Assembly: GCA_021234155.1 (NCBI GenBank)
Contig: JAJEKV010000174.1
Coordinates: 863,466-927,465, forward strand
DNA from: Isoetes taiwanensis
Lineage: Eukaryota; Streptophyta; Lycopodiopsida; Isoetales; Isoetaceae
Length of the DNA stretch: 64,000 nucleotides
Direction of reading: 5' to 3'
Positions 37,976 through 48,903 of this stretch are shown piece after piece. Both the position numbers and the translations under genes were made by a program. The notes below the pieces were generated by a model. It was not told where the DNA came from. It did no database searches and saw nothing but the letters and a program-made list of their open reading frames with translations. Numbering within the stretch: the first letter of the stretch is position 1; each line of letters starts with the position of its first letter.

Positions 37976-38267
37976 TATCACCCATTGTCATGAATTTTTG
38001 AATACATCACCACATTGTCATGAATCTTTGAATACATCAATTTCTTCCTGAGATTTGAACTCTACCCAGTGTTGCTCGGGTCATTGAAAAAAGTCTATTG
38101 TATACAATAGTATACAACAATGTACATTAGAGTGTCAATGAAAGAATAGGTTACAAGAATAACCTCTTTGGTTACAATAATACAAACATGTGATTACAAA
38201 TAAAGATCTATTGATCTGTCAACCCTCACTTCATTACTAAGCAACCGCGGCTTCACAACATCAATCA

Positions 38268-39137
38268 TCATTCGCGGCGTGTCCCAGCTTTCGCCACTAG
38301 AAATTGGTACACCCCGCAACAAACATATCGGGCCTCACATTGGATGAGTAATACCTTCAAATTACTTAACTCACCTTTGCATTGGGATAGTATGTCCAAG
38401 TCTGTGATTGCCGCAAACCACAACTTTCTTACAAAGACACATATAGCGTAAACCACGCAGCAAAGAATCGGTCGGTGGGGAACTTGTAATTTTCTTTGTG
38501 GCGCAGCTTTATGGTGCTTGGGAATTTTATGTTTGCATTCTCAACAAAACTCATGACAGCTCTCGAACCCTTGTACATTTCTAGGTCACAAATGGTACAC
38601 ACCGGTCGACATTTAACCGGGGTGACTCCAAGACCTACAATGACATACACCGCCCGGTCACTGATAACATGTCAAGCGTAATGGTACATTCAAATTGCAA
38701 GTTGAGGGTTCAGCTTTGTCCTTTGAAGCAAGCTCGCTCGACAATGGATCCATGAAATGGAACCTCTATTCCATGTCATGCTTGATGCAGAATTGGTGCA
38801 TACACCGCCAAAGTCCAAGGTCCGGTAAAACAAGATGATTTAGAAACAAATGTAAGACTTCAAATCTGAGTTGTTTATATTAAATTACTAACCTCATGAA
38901 GAAATGGACTATCCCCTTTGAACCAATCCCTACTTTTCTCCAATATTCTGATTGCCTCTTGATCAAGCACAAGAGGCTCCTCGCCGCCCCTTTAAACACT
39001 TCAAGTGGCAAGTGTTCTAGTCGGATGTGCGCCTTTATCATTTGTAGCCCTCGTGGTTGGTGGTGTAAGTTTACATTCAAGAAACGGAAGATCATTGAAA
39101 ACCTTGAGGAACATTGAAATAGCCAAGAAATGAACAA
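38268..39137 (-). pseudogene. Unrecognised minus-strand ORFs in 17.4-kb element
   Basis: Two overlapping frames (38268-38456, 38429-38650) contain PVKCRPVCTICDLEMYKGSR with three Cys, and KFPTDRFFAAW. A third frame lies at 38880-39137. They are on the same strand as, and downstream of, the FCP1-like fragment, and may be further exons of that gene or of a transposon accessory gene. No family recognised. Confidence 0.3.
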
Positions 39138-39230
39138 TTGAAGTAAAACTTTGTTTATATTAAAAAGTCAAGAGAGGTTACATCATATACACAATAATAC
39201 TATTTCTAGGCTTTAGTTCTATGTTTTTCA

Positions 39231-39999
39231 TCATATTAACACAAATTTGACTCTTCTGTCAAACATATTCAAGATTTTGTTGCTTTTCGACATAACTTTT
39301 GCACATTCCCCGCCAAAGAACCCCTCAAGCCAAACCTTTAGATCATTCATGAGGAAATTGCCATCTACTCGCCGTGGCTCCAAATTGCTTGGACAGATCA
39401 TGGTGTTTGGCGCATTGAGGTACCCTTTGTATCTGTCATCATCAATGAGAAGCACGTTCTCTTTGTGAAACCGGAAATTATTCAGAGACCTTTTTTCGTG
39501 TGCTTCAAAAAATTGGCTTTTCTTTGTTAAATAAATTTGTGTTGGTACAATCGATCCCACTCCATATGAACTTGAATTTGTCCTTGTGTTTCATCAATAC
39601 TCCCTTAACTATGACTCTCAACCAAAGTGCTATATGAAAATTCCGGAACGCACTAATCTATGAACTCGCCCACCGGTCTAGTTACTACCCACTTGGTTCT
39701 TAAAGTGTGATCAACTTTACATCATCTTCTTTGGCGGTGGGTATGGACTCACTCTTGTCATAGCTTCTACCCGTAACTCCATTGTAGTAAAAAACAAGTG
39801 GATTGGGCTTAACCTTGTAGTCTTCCTCGCATGGACGAGTTGGTGCGCGGAAACCCGCAAAGATTTCTTGGTGCGGTCGGAAACTTACGCTCAAAGATCT
39901 CTTCGTCAAAGGTGGCTGGAAACTTCGCTTGTAATGTCTTGAGGTGTCTTTTTGCTTGGAATTCTGCTCTTGCTTTTCTCCGAGACACTTCCGCTGCAA
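39231..39999 (-). pseudogene. FCP1-like (NLI-interacting factor) phosphatase fragment
   Basis: Reading left, partial frames give ALWLR...KFKFIWSGIDCTNTN and then FEAHEKRSLNNFRFHKENVLLIDDDRYKGYLNAPNT. The order W-x-x-DxCT, then K-x-x-x-LLIDDDxYKxxLNxPNT, is that of plant FCP1/NIF-type HAD phosphatases, which dephosphorylate phosphoserine (classically on the RNA polymerase II tail). The second aspartate motif (DDD) is present. I could not find the N-terminal catalytic DxDxT motif, and stops interrupt the region before 39560, so it is not a working enzyme here. Its place inside a transposon suggests capture from the host. Confidence 0.65.
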
Positions 40000-40112
40000 A
40001 ATTTTATAATGACTTCGGTAACTATATGGGTCAAATTAAAAGAAGACAGGGCACAAAAGGTTGGAAGTTACCTTGTGACTTACATTCACCGAACGATTTG
40101 TTCGGATCATAA

Positions 40113-40631
40113 CCCGGGATTAATCCGCTGATTTGGCGATTGGTGTGGAGCATGACTTAATGCATCCGGCTGATCCGCAGATTGTTGTCCGCTTGAGCAC
40201 CCATCGGAGCTTGACTTGATGCACCTATTGATTTGTTGACATCATCGATTTGTCCGAGTTCCCAGTAACGATGCATCTCTCGGATTTGCCCGGAGTTTCT
40301 ATCTCAGGTTTAATGCTTTTGAAGGGGTGTGAGTGTCTTGTCCCCCTAACTGACCACATTGTACCTCTATATCTACAAAGTAGGGATGAAGAAGTAAGCT
40401 ACATATCCCAATTGCATCAAACAAGACTTGGTTACCTTTGAGGGTAGAAAATAATTCCCTTTTTGGTGTGCTATATGGACTCACAAAGTCATTGCCACCA
40501 GTATGAACAGTTAGACCTGAATTAGTAAACGGCACCATGCTCTGCAAACCTGGAATTGAATCACAATTGATTGTAACTATGCTTTGGTTTTTTTAACTAA
40601 GCTCCAGACTTTTTTACTCTCTTTACGATGT
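40113..40631. other. Unassigned stretch left of the hairpin pair
   Basis: Short frames only (for example 40250-40441 + and 40299-40547 -), with no motif recognised. Confidence 0.3.
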
Positions 40632-40714
40632 TCCTGTTTTTATATATCTAAAGTGTCCCCTAAAATGAGCGAGCGATCTCATCCCAGGGGGCACTTTAGA
40701 TACAAAAAACAGGA
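40632..40714. repeat. Foldback hairpin 1
   Basis: Left arm TCCTGTTTTTATATATCTAA continuing to AGTGTCCCC. The right arm GGGGGCACTTTAGATAC...AACAGGA is its near-complete reverse complement. The loop is TAAAATGAGCGAGCGATCTCATCCCA-like. See hairpin 2. Confidence 0.85.
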
Positions 40715-40786
40715 GAAGCAAAAGAGACTAAGCCAGCCAGGATGGAAGAGACTAAGCCAGGATGAAAGATTGCTATCTTGTTTTAT

Positions 40787-40870
40787 GTCCTGCTTGATGT
40801 ATCTAATTCGCCACCTAAAATGAGTGAGCGACCTCATCCTAGGGGGCAAATTAGATACATCAAACAGGAC
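40787..40870. repeat. Foldback hairpin 2, covarying with hairpin 1
   Basis: Left arm GTCCTGCTTGATGTATCTAA continuing TTCGCC. Right arm GGGGGCAAATTAGATACATC continuing AAACAGGAC. The loop is almost the same as in hairpin 1, but the stem has changed on both sides together (AAAGTG/CACTTT there, AATTCG/CAAATT here). Flanking sequence (AAGCCAGG, ATGAAAGATT) is also duplicated. Confidence 0.85.
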
Positions 40871-41120
40871 AAACGAAAAAGAGTAAGCCAGGGTGAAAGA
40901 TTAGGAAGTCCACTAATCCTAATTGGCATCTGTCCCTTATATCAGGCCCTTAGCATGTAAACTAAGCTACTTATAAGTGCTCACCTGTAAGTGCCTCAGT
41001 AGCTTGAAGTTGCTTTTGATCCTCACCTGCTTGCTGTAGAAAATTCATGACAGCAATTCTCAATGCAACAGTGATTACAAATCCTGCAAAGTGAACGCAA
41101 ATTTGTCAATGAGAATACAA

Positions 41121-41654
41121 TTATACTAAGCACTTCAGGAATTTTGTTATGAAGTACCTCAAGAGGCTGAGCAGACATGGAAGATGGTATTGGTGACTGC
41201 ATTCAGCAATCAAAGTTGGTAGTGGTTTCCCCATCCACTGGAGGATCTTGCCACAGAATGGACAGCCACTACCATAATCTTCAGCCTTATCAAGGTCTGG
41301 AAGTAGTGGATCCAAGACAAATAAAGGAAGACGGTCCTTGCAAGACAGAAACCTCTCTAACCTTGGTTCCAGCACTTTCAATGCTGTTGTGTCTGCTTCC
41401 CTGGCTGACAGCAGATTAAGCTCCTCGATTTTTGTCTGCTCAAGTTCTGGTAATAGTTCCTTCAGCTCAGCCTCTGTATCTTGGCATATAGCCCGAATAC
41501 CGTCTGCACGACTTGGTTTATCCTTAATCATTCCTTCCCATTTTTTTAAATCTTTATTCATCTTCTCGGTCTGGAACTCAAGTTGTTGAACCTTCATTTG
41601 TAGCACCTGCAGGCTTTGATCACAAGTTTGCAACCTTGCCTTACACTGAATCAC
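41121..41654 (-). CDS. Coiled-coil protein with C-terminal RING-like zinc finger
   Basis: A 177-codon minus-strand frame. Residues about 1-110 are heptad-like, rich in Leu, Glu, Lys and Gln (QVLQMKVQQLEFQTEKMNK), a likely coiled coil. Near the C-terminus are GCPFCGKILQW and ECSHQYHLPCLLSLL, a C-x2-C...C-x-H-x2-H-x2-C order typical of RING/zinc-finger folds that bind E2 enzymes or partners. The downstream stop could follow an intron. It sits near the right end of the 17.4-kb transposon and may be an accessory or captured gene. Family not identified. Confidence 0.5.
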   Translation of the reverse strand: MIQCKARLQTCDQSLQVLQMKVQQLEFQTEKMNKDLKKWEGMIKDKPSRADGIRAICQDTEAELKELLPELEQTKIEELNLLSAREADTTALKVLEPRLERFLSCKDRLPLFVLDPLLPDLDKAEDYGSGCPFCGKILQWMGKPLPTLIAECSHQYHLPCLLSLLRYFITKFLKCLV

Positions 41655-41699
41655 TTCTGATCTTGTAGAGTTAATCTATTCTCCCAGTTGTCCCGCTGA

Positions 41700-42130
41700 A
41701 TTCAACCGAAAGTAATCCAAGGTTAGTACCACATGACACAAATGCACTACTTTACACACCACAAATTCCATCATGACAAACTTTGCACCACAAATGGCGA
41801 CATATTCACCACTTGTGGGGGGGCTTGTGCCACAAAAGAGTGTCCACATGCCACACCACATATGGCACCACAATGCACCCAAGGCACCACATATGGCAAT
41901 CCATTACTTCGCACCACAAATGAGCGCCAAAGACACCACATGTGGTGCAAAATGTGGATCCATAGTGGAGCCACATTAGACACCACATGTGGCACCACAA
42001 TGCAATGTAAGGCACCACATCCGTGTGCATCCACCACCCCATATGTGGCATAGCGCGGTGCAATATTTAGCGCAAATAGCTTGGCACCATATATGGCGCA
42101 TAATCCACCATTCACAAGTATCACCATATC
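41700..42130. repeat. CACCACATATGGCACC word array
   Basis: About 430 bp dominated by CACCACAAATG, CACCACATATGGC and GGCACCACA variants, irregularly spaced. It carries the CACCAC orientation, the inverse of the GTGGTG array at the left side of the same transposon, as expected of paired subterminal repeats. Confidence 0.8.
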
Positions 42131-43299
42131 TAACATCACATATGACACTAAGTATAGAAACATATGGAAGCCAATTCACTATTCGGATAAGGTACCACGC
42201 TTGGTACTATATGTGACACTACATATGCTACAAACTACATTATTAATATATAATTGGCACCATATGACTATCCTCAGAAATACATTTGAGCTACATACCA
42301 TTGTGGAACTCCAAATTATCCACCACAACTTCGAAACTAGCAAAGACAAATTTCCTACACATAACTTACAACACACCCAAAATGAAGAAGTAAGTGGTGT
42401 AACCCGATTGTTCAAGCTTGCTAGACCTTTGCCTGAAAATAACAGCCCAATATTAAATTGCATCATATGGTGGTTCCGTAAGAAGAGGGTTGAAAAGTAC
42501 CTATTTTTCGGTGATTTTCCCCCTAGATTCTTCTTACGTTTGAGGAGGCTTGAATTGTGGCCTAGTCATTTCAAGAGAGGAAGCATCATCCAAGGGCATG
42601 TTGCTCGCTTCTCACTATTTGAAATGCTTGCATTCTTCCTCTTACGCTGGGGACGGAGAGGCTTTACTCTTTTCTCTTAACGGTTGCTTTAAACTCAACC
42701 AGCTTTATTTCTTTTCCTTTTGTGTGAAGGTAATACGCAAACAGCCATAGTTCCAGGAGGCCATGCCTCCCGTGCACACTTCCTCGCCTGCGGAGTTTTT
42801 TGTAAAGGCACATATATTCATTATACCTCTCTTTGCTAGATTCTTCAACCCGCATGATGAAACAAAACAATATTCTAAACAACAGAGAATCATGGGCATC
42901 CCCGAATCTACAATGCAACCCACCGAAGTGGGATTTTCCTAATACTTTCTCCCCAAACAAATTCGATTTCTTCTTGTGTATGCAATGTTTTCTTGCCCTG
43001 CATTTCCTTGTAGGTGTATCCCGCGGGCATCAAGTCCCAGATGATCAGAGCCATTTCGTGATCGATCTTCTGCCGTAAATCAGAAATGGTCTTGCGGGAT
43101 TAAGGAGCGTGATCGAGTTTTGAGGGAAAATGAAAATTCAGAATCAGAAATGGTCTTGCCGGATTAAGGAGCGTGGAAGTTTTGAGGGAAAATGATCGTG
43201 TACATTGCTGAATAAGCCTGAATAAGACTGAAAGGACAAAAGAATAAGTAATCATGTGTATTTTTGAACCCAAAAATGTGGTGCTAAAATGCACGTTTT
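42131..43299. other. Right subterminal part of the 17.4-kb transposon
   Basis: Open frames on both strands (42081-42680 +, 42664-42960 -) without recognised motifs. A direct duplication of about 60 bp lies at 43084-43136 and 43147-43194 (AGAAATGGTCTTGC...GATTAAGGAGCGTG). The 42664-42960 frame has a basic helix (RYNEYMCLYKKLRRRG). Confidence 0.4.
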
Positions 43300-43325
43300 T
43301 GTTCCACTACAACATGCTTTCACCC
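43300..43325 (-). repeat. Right terminal inverted repeat of 17.4-kb transposon
   Basis: 26 bp, exact inverse of 25927-25952, followed by the TGCC target duplication at 43326-43329. Confidence 0.92.
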
Positions 43326-44475
43326 TGCCATCTGAGTGCTGCCACACTTCTACACCTAAACAATAATGCATAAGGCCAAGGTCAGTCATCTTGAAGGACG
43401 AAGATAACTTCAACTTCAATGTAGAAATCAGCACATCAGCATCTCCTGTGATGATCAAATCATCAACATACAAAACCACAATGCACATTCGGCATTCATG
43501 TGATTTGTGATAAAGATTGGGGTCTACTGCACGTCTGCTGAACCCCTGCTCAAGAAAGAAAGCATTAATTTTCGCATGCCAACATCTTGGAGCCTGCTTC
43601 AAGCCATAAATGCTTTTCTTCAAATGACAAACCAGCTGCTCTTTCCCTTAAACAACAAATCCTGGAGGTTGAGTCATATAGTTCTCTTCCTCCAAATCAC
43701 CATTCAAAAAAGCAAACTTAATGTCCATTGGAAACATTGGCCAACCTTTCATTGCAGCAAGAGCTATAACTGATCTAATAGTGGACATTCTGGCTACGGG
43801 AGCAAAGACTTCATCATAATCTAAGCCTTTTTTCAGTGCAAAATCCTTGGCTACAAGTCTAGCTTTGTGCTTTGACACTGTCCCATCAGCATGAAATTTG
43901 GTTTTAAATACCCATTTACAGCCAATAACTTTCTTATCAGCTGGAAGTTCAACCAATTCCCATGTGCCTTGCTTCAGCAATTGAGAGTATTCTTCTTCCA
44001 TTGCATGCTGCCACTGCGGATCAGTAGCTGCTTCATGAAAGGTTTGTGGATCAACACGATCCTGGACCTTTGCCATTAAGGAAAGGTTACATGATCCATT
44101 AGACTTCTCCTGTTTCTATATCAGACATGCTGATCTCCTAGGTTCAAGAACAGGTACAATAGGTGCTGCAACCGTTTCTGCAACAATTTGTTTCTCCTTG
44201 AGACATGCTGATCTTCTAGGTTCAACAACAGGAGGTATAGCAGATGCTACAATAGGTGCTGTAATAAGTGCTGGATCAGGTGCTACAGTACCTTCATGTG
44301 TGCTGGACTCCCCGTGAAAGGAACCAACTTACTCATGGACCATAGGGCAAGCGGGCTTGGGATCATCCCGTGCCACTAGTTTAGGCAAATGTGAGTTCAC
44401 TGGAGTTTCTGATTTCCTAGATACCCAATGAAGATGGCTTTGACAGCCCTGTCATGCAACTTCCCATACTTTTGC
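43326..44475 (-). pseudogene. Copia pol, N-terminal reverse transcriptase part
   Basis: Minus-strand reading from about 44475 gives the end of integrase (KLHDRAVKAIFIGYLGN), repeated EPRRSACLKEK segments, then the reverse transcriptase: DPQWQHAMEEEYSQLLKQGT, GCKWVFKTK, DYDEVFAPVARM and the active site VLYVDDLIITGD (intact). The frame stops matching Copia at VWQHSDG, exactly at the transposon insertion. A frameshift near 43650 splits it. Gag, protease and most of integrase are missing, so a deletion lies near 44475. Confidence 0.88.
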
Positions 44476-45015
44476 AGCTTCTCAGCAGTATCAAGAGACT
44501 TCTCCAAATGAGACCACATCTCCTTAAACTCCGTAAAATGGTTGATTTCATGACCAATTGTCTCTTCAGCCAACATTTTGACAAGAGCACAAGCTTTCTG
44601 GTTTATCCTGCCAGCATTTGCTGACTTGGTGCTGATAAAGTCTTCAGCAAATGTATGGGCTTTGGCAGGAAGGATGCCAAGATCAAATAGAATTGATGAT
44701 TCAATCAAATGTCAGGTTCGTGAATTTTGGCTTGATAATACCAAAGCTTCACCAAAGGTTAGAGATGTTATGAAGAGGAGAACACAAGCAATACAATACC
44801 TTGATATCTCACAGGTTTGCTCTTGTAATTGAATCAATTCAGTTTTGGAGATTATGTTTTCTTCCAAATTTCTTTCATTTACATTGTTTACATAGTAGCA
44901 GAAATCTTGCAGTGATGTGCTATTAGGTACTTTTTAGATGTACATCCATTAACATTTACATATCCATGCAGCTGCATTTACATGTACTTGAATATCAAAA
45001 TTACATCATTTTACA

Positions 45016-45336
45016 GGGTAAAAGCATGTTAGGGTGTCCCTTAAAAAGTATTATTTAGTGACCAAAAAAGTACCTAAAAAGGTACCCAGGACTGGGTACT
45101 GGGTACTTGTGTAATATCTCAATAAAAGGTACATTCTAGAACTTTTATATATATTTTGGTCTCCAGTAGCATTATCTTTATCTTAACTTTGAATATTAAT
45201 GCGTCCTTGACTTTTATTTTGGACTTTTGTACTAGTTTTAATGAAAATAAAAATGAGAAAGTACCCAGTTCTGAAGTACCTAGTGTATGTACTTTTGCAG
45301 GTTCCAAAAGTGGTACACCCTAACATGCTTTTACCC
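45016..45336. mobile_element. 321-bp MITE related to the 17.4-kb transposon
   Basis: GGGTAAAAGCATGTTAGGGT (22 matching bases) at the left is repeated inverted at the right end. TACA flanks both sides (45012-45015, 45337-45340). The terminus shares GGGT(A/G)AAAGCATGTT with the 17.4-kb transposon and the target duplication has the same length, so it is probably a non-autonomous member of the same family. Confidence 0.88.
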
Positions 45337-45379
45337 TACATTTTAGTGTACTTTCAGGTAATGAAGCCAAACAAATCAT

Positions 45380-45640
45380 ACATATGTACATTAGATGTAC
45401 TAATATTGTAACATTAATGTGATGTACTAATATTGTAACATTAATTAGATGTACATTAGATGTACACTAGATGTACATTAAATGTACAAAGAATGCATCG
45501 ATTGAACTGCATATCGTACATTAGATGTACTGATGTACATTAAATGTACATTAGATGTACAGTAACAGATCAGTGGAACTGTTGGATGGACATTTTATGT
45601 ATATAGAACATACATTAAATGTACAATTGTATAGTTCAAT
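45380..45640. repeat. TGTACATTAGATGTACA palindrome array
   Basis: About ten TGTACA words, many paired as the interrupted palindrome TGTACATTA(G/A)ATGTACA, in the intron of transposase copy 2. The same word fills 48180-48620. Confidence 0.85.
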
Positions 45641-46319
45641 ACTCTTTTGGCATCTGGTTGCCGATATCATTTTGCTAAATGGTCTTTAATGCTTTTGTTA
45701 TTGCAATCTGAGTTTTATCAACAGTTTGTATATCAGAATCCTGATACCAAAATTCGCCTTCGACAGTTCAAGTATCTGAAACCTGATTGCATAAGGAAAT
45801 TGAAGGAGAGAAACACATGTTGTTGTGTCAAACATGAGCAAGCAGATCTGTACAGAAAGGCCTTCAATGATATGAGGAGATCCCTACATGTTAATTGCAC
45901 TTGTTTGCTGCAAAGGTTCTGTGGCATCCCAAAGAAACAATGGAGTATGTCAAGCAAACAAGAAGACTTTTGATAATGTTAGTATCTTGTGGAGGTCAAC
46001 AGTTTGTGAGAAATATGTGACGGATGAATGGCATTTTGAGAAAACACATTGATAATTACACAATTGTTATTTGCACAAGTGTAAGTGAGACAAAAAAAAA
46101 TCATTTTTTCATTATTTATTGAGTACAAAGAAGCTCGGAGCATGGCTCATACAAAACTGTAGTTTACAAACAAGTTAAAGAGACTATATGTAGGAACAAC
46201 TGCTTATATATTCATCTCGCCTTCTACAATTAATGCCTCCATTAGATGACTCCGTGACTTGGCATAGGCATCAGTGAACCAACTGGGTGTCATCTGCATG
46301 GTGCACAAGTATTAGAGGA

Positions 46320-47077
46320 CTATACCAACAAATAACTAATAGGAAAATAACATATTCTACTTACAAAAATGGAGCTTGGCTGTGCAGCAACAATGGCATC
46401 TATGAATTTGTGCATGTAAGACACAATGTACATGCAAGAGTTGTTGGTACTAGTTTCTGGCACTTTAGGACAGAAGACAGGAGCATCAAAGTTCTTCCTA
46501 CCATGGCTTAAGCTGTTGGATCCGAGCATCATGTTATTGATCACAAGCTTAGGAACCTGCAAAATTGCAATGTGAGAATAAACAAAAAATAAGAAATTGC
46601 AATATGAGAATAATCAAATCATAAAAAACAAAACAGAAACTCATACTTACTTCTGGACCACTTTAGCATCGGGTACATAGCCTTTGACAGGAGAGAGGAT
46701 CTGTATACTTGGGCTAGCTATAGATGGAAAAGAGCTTCTCACTGGACCAGCAAGCACAAGTATTGCCAATGCCACATTTGGGCCTTGCAGAATTGGAACA
46801 AATATGTATTGGCATCTTGCAATCAAAATGCCATCCAACCCTTCCTTTATGTTAGTGTTCTGTGCATCTGCCCCACCCCCCTGTTCTTGAGGGAATTCAC
46901 AAAATTCTGGAAGTTGTCTGGTCGTAACATAAAAAACTTGTGTTTCCAATCAGATGGAAGACAGCTAAAAAGGTACCTGCACACAAATCCAGAATACATA
47001 TTAATACATAAGATGAGTGACTCGGGGAATGAACTAACATAAATATGTTGAAATGCTAGCCTACCTCCCAAAGACAT
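46320..47077 (-). pseudogene. Ulp1-like (C48) protease-type domain, degenerate
   Basis: Minus-strand blocks read DWKHKFFMLRPDNFQNFVNS, then ARCQYIFVPILQGPNVALAILVL, IQILSP and finally ETSTNNSCMYIVSYMHKFIDA. The order (iFVPI...wALaIl...SL...N-x-C-x-x-Y) resembles Ulp1/SENP cysteine proteases, which many plant transposons carry. The Cys is present (SCMYI), but the expected His of the HW pair is replaced (NVAL). It lies opposite to the transposase fragment, as accessory genes often do. Confidence 0.45.
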
Positions 47078-47458
47078 CTACCATCGTGAGAGGTCAAGTC
47101 CGCTTCCAAACGTAACTTCCGCCAACATCACTTTGAAAGATAGAGGGTGCAAAGCTTAGGAGGATCTCTATAAGGAGTGAATGGAACCAACCTTTTCGGT
47201 CGGGTCCACTAAACTATACAAGGAAACAATAAAGATTAGCAAAAAGAATATATCTATTGTAATCAATTGTATATTACTCACCTTGTTTTTTCATCACCTG
47301 CTTCAAAGCATCTTTGTGGACTGCTGCACCTTATTTGTTATCACATCAATATTTGCTTGTAGGTCCTCCTCTTCATCTTAGGTTCACTCGGCGGGGATCA
47401 GCTTCCTTCACGCCTCGCGGATGCGTGTCCTATGTACAAAAAAAAATGTGGTTAATTA

Positions 47459-47650
47459 TCATAAATCTGAGATGTTTAACAAAATTAGCTCATCTTTCAC
47501 ATACCTTTTTTTTGGTGGTGGTGGCACGCTTTTTGCCCGGAGATTTTCTTTTTGAGGACATTTTTTTGTTGCCGGAGATTTTGCCTTTTTTTTGCCTCTT
47601 GGAGTTACATCACCAAAGATTCTTTTGCCTCCTCTTTGGAGTGGACTCAA
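47459..47650 (-). pseudogene. Basic segment upstream of the Ulp1-like block
   Basis: A minus-strand frame very rich in Lys, Arg and Pro (RGKKKAKSPATKKCPQKENL), probably a nuclear or nucleic-acid-binding linker of the same decayed gene. Confidence 0.3.
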
Positions 47651-47777
47651 CTACCAACTCAACTTCCTCTTCCCGTATCTTCCCGGGTTAAAATCTAGAT
47701 TCAGGTCCATTGTAGCTTCCGTAATGTATAGAACCGCACCGCAGATGATGCCGGAGACAATGCCGAATCTTTCTTAG

Positions 47778-48179
47778 GAGCTTCTCCAATTACTAATTTA
47801 GCACTTGGTGATGAAAGTGTTTTTCGCGGTGAAAGCCGTTGAAGGCTCTCGCGACAGAATCGCTTTTAGCTTTCAACCGCCATCCTCTCTATTTCCTCAA
47901 CTTCACTTTGCCATGTTCGAGGAGGCATCGCTTGTGATGGTTCTATTAATGCAAGACTGTAAATGTCATTGGTGATCCGAGTGGAAGGTTTCGGTCTATG
48001 ATTCGGTCTCCTTATGCTCAATAAAAATCAGAAGAGAGTCGATGCAAGACGGGCTCAAGAACATCGCCATTAAAGCCGCTTCGGGATAGGAACAAAGCCT
48101 CATCCGGCAAAACAAACAAATGATCTAAATTTCAATAGACATAAAAAGAACGTAACTTAAACAATGAGAAATATCCGTA
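47778..48179. other. Unassigned stretch
   Basis: No frame with recognisable motif; probably intron or decayed exon of the minus-strand gene. Confidence 0.25.
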
Positions 48180-48650
48180 CATTCGCTTCAACATGTACAT
48201 TTCATGTACATAAAATGTACCAAATGTACGAATTACATTTAATCAGAACCAAATGTACATGTACATGTGCCTCAATGTACATAGATGTACCTCAATGCAA
48301 CCAGATGCACCTGTGATGTACCCGGATGTACATCGGATGTACCTGTGTATCCGGTTAGGGTATGTAGATCTATGCCCAAAAAAAACACATATATGTAAAA
48401 ATGCACATACTTATGAATCCATCTACGATGCACTCTAAAAATAAATGCATGTACATCTATTTGCAGATGTAGACTCCATTAGATACATGTACAACCGATA
48501 CATCCGCAAATTCAAGCTCAAAAAAAGCATCAATAAACAAGCAAATATATGCCTATGTACCTCTCGCTTACGGATGTACACTAAAAGTTATACATGTACA
48601 AGGAATAGCAATGCAATGCAAAAGCCATACATGTAGAACTATGCATTACA
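48180..48650. repeat. ATGTACAT word array
   Basis: More than a dozen TGTACA/ATGTAC(C/A) words with short variable spacers, matching the word of 45380-45640. Confidence 0.8.
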
Positions 48651-48903
48651 ATAACAAATATGAATTAAGAGAAATATAAGTTTAAATTAGTTGAGAGCAA
48701 TGCATACCTTTCACAACAGGGAAACCAAGCTGAATTAATGCCCTCATCCCGGATGCAACCTTTTATGCAATTCGCCTTTCATGGACTGGGATAACACAAG
48801 CGTAAGAGGCAATAAGCATCTCTGCATGGAGCTAAGAAGCAAAAACCGCTTTGCCAAAGCCTTGGCCACAACAGTACATGAACTAAATGTGATGAACTCG
48901 CTT

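Larger units (their letters stand above)
44660..46010 (+). pseudogene. Paralogous transposase fragment (copy 2)
   Basis: The first block (to 44814) encodes IKCQVREFWLDNTKASPKVRDVMKRR...DISQ and ends at a CAG|GTTTGC donor. After an intron of about 900 bp the second block (from about 45712) reads FKYLKPDCIRKLKERNTCCCVKHEQ. Both align with copy 1 (FW...SPNAKDV...EESQ; FEKLKPWFVV...CCCIYH), with the intron at the same place. The catalytic half is missing. The intron holds a 321-bp miniature element and a TGTACAT array. Confidence 0.6.

Noticed and set aside
41771-42163. Cys/His-rich 130-aa minus-strand ORF resembling a metal-binding protein
   Set aside because: The Cys, His and Trp pattern arises from the CACCACATATGG repeat read on the minus strand.
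44397-44708. Minus-strand 103-aa frame as one Copia protein
   Set aside because: Only its last part (KLHDRAVKAIFIGY) looks like Copia. The rest is antisense to the transposase exon and not recognised.
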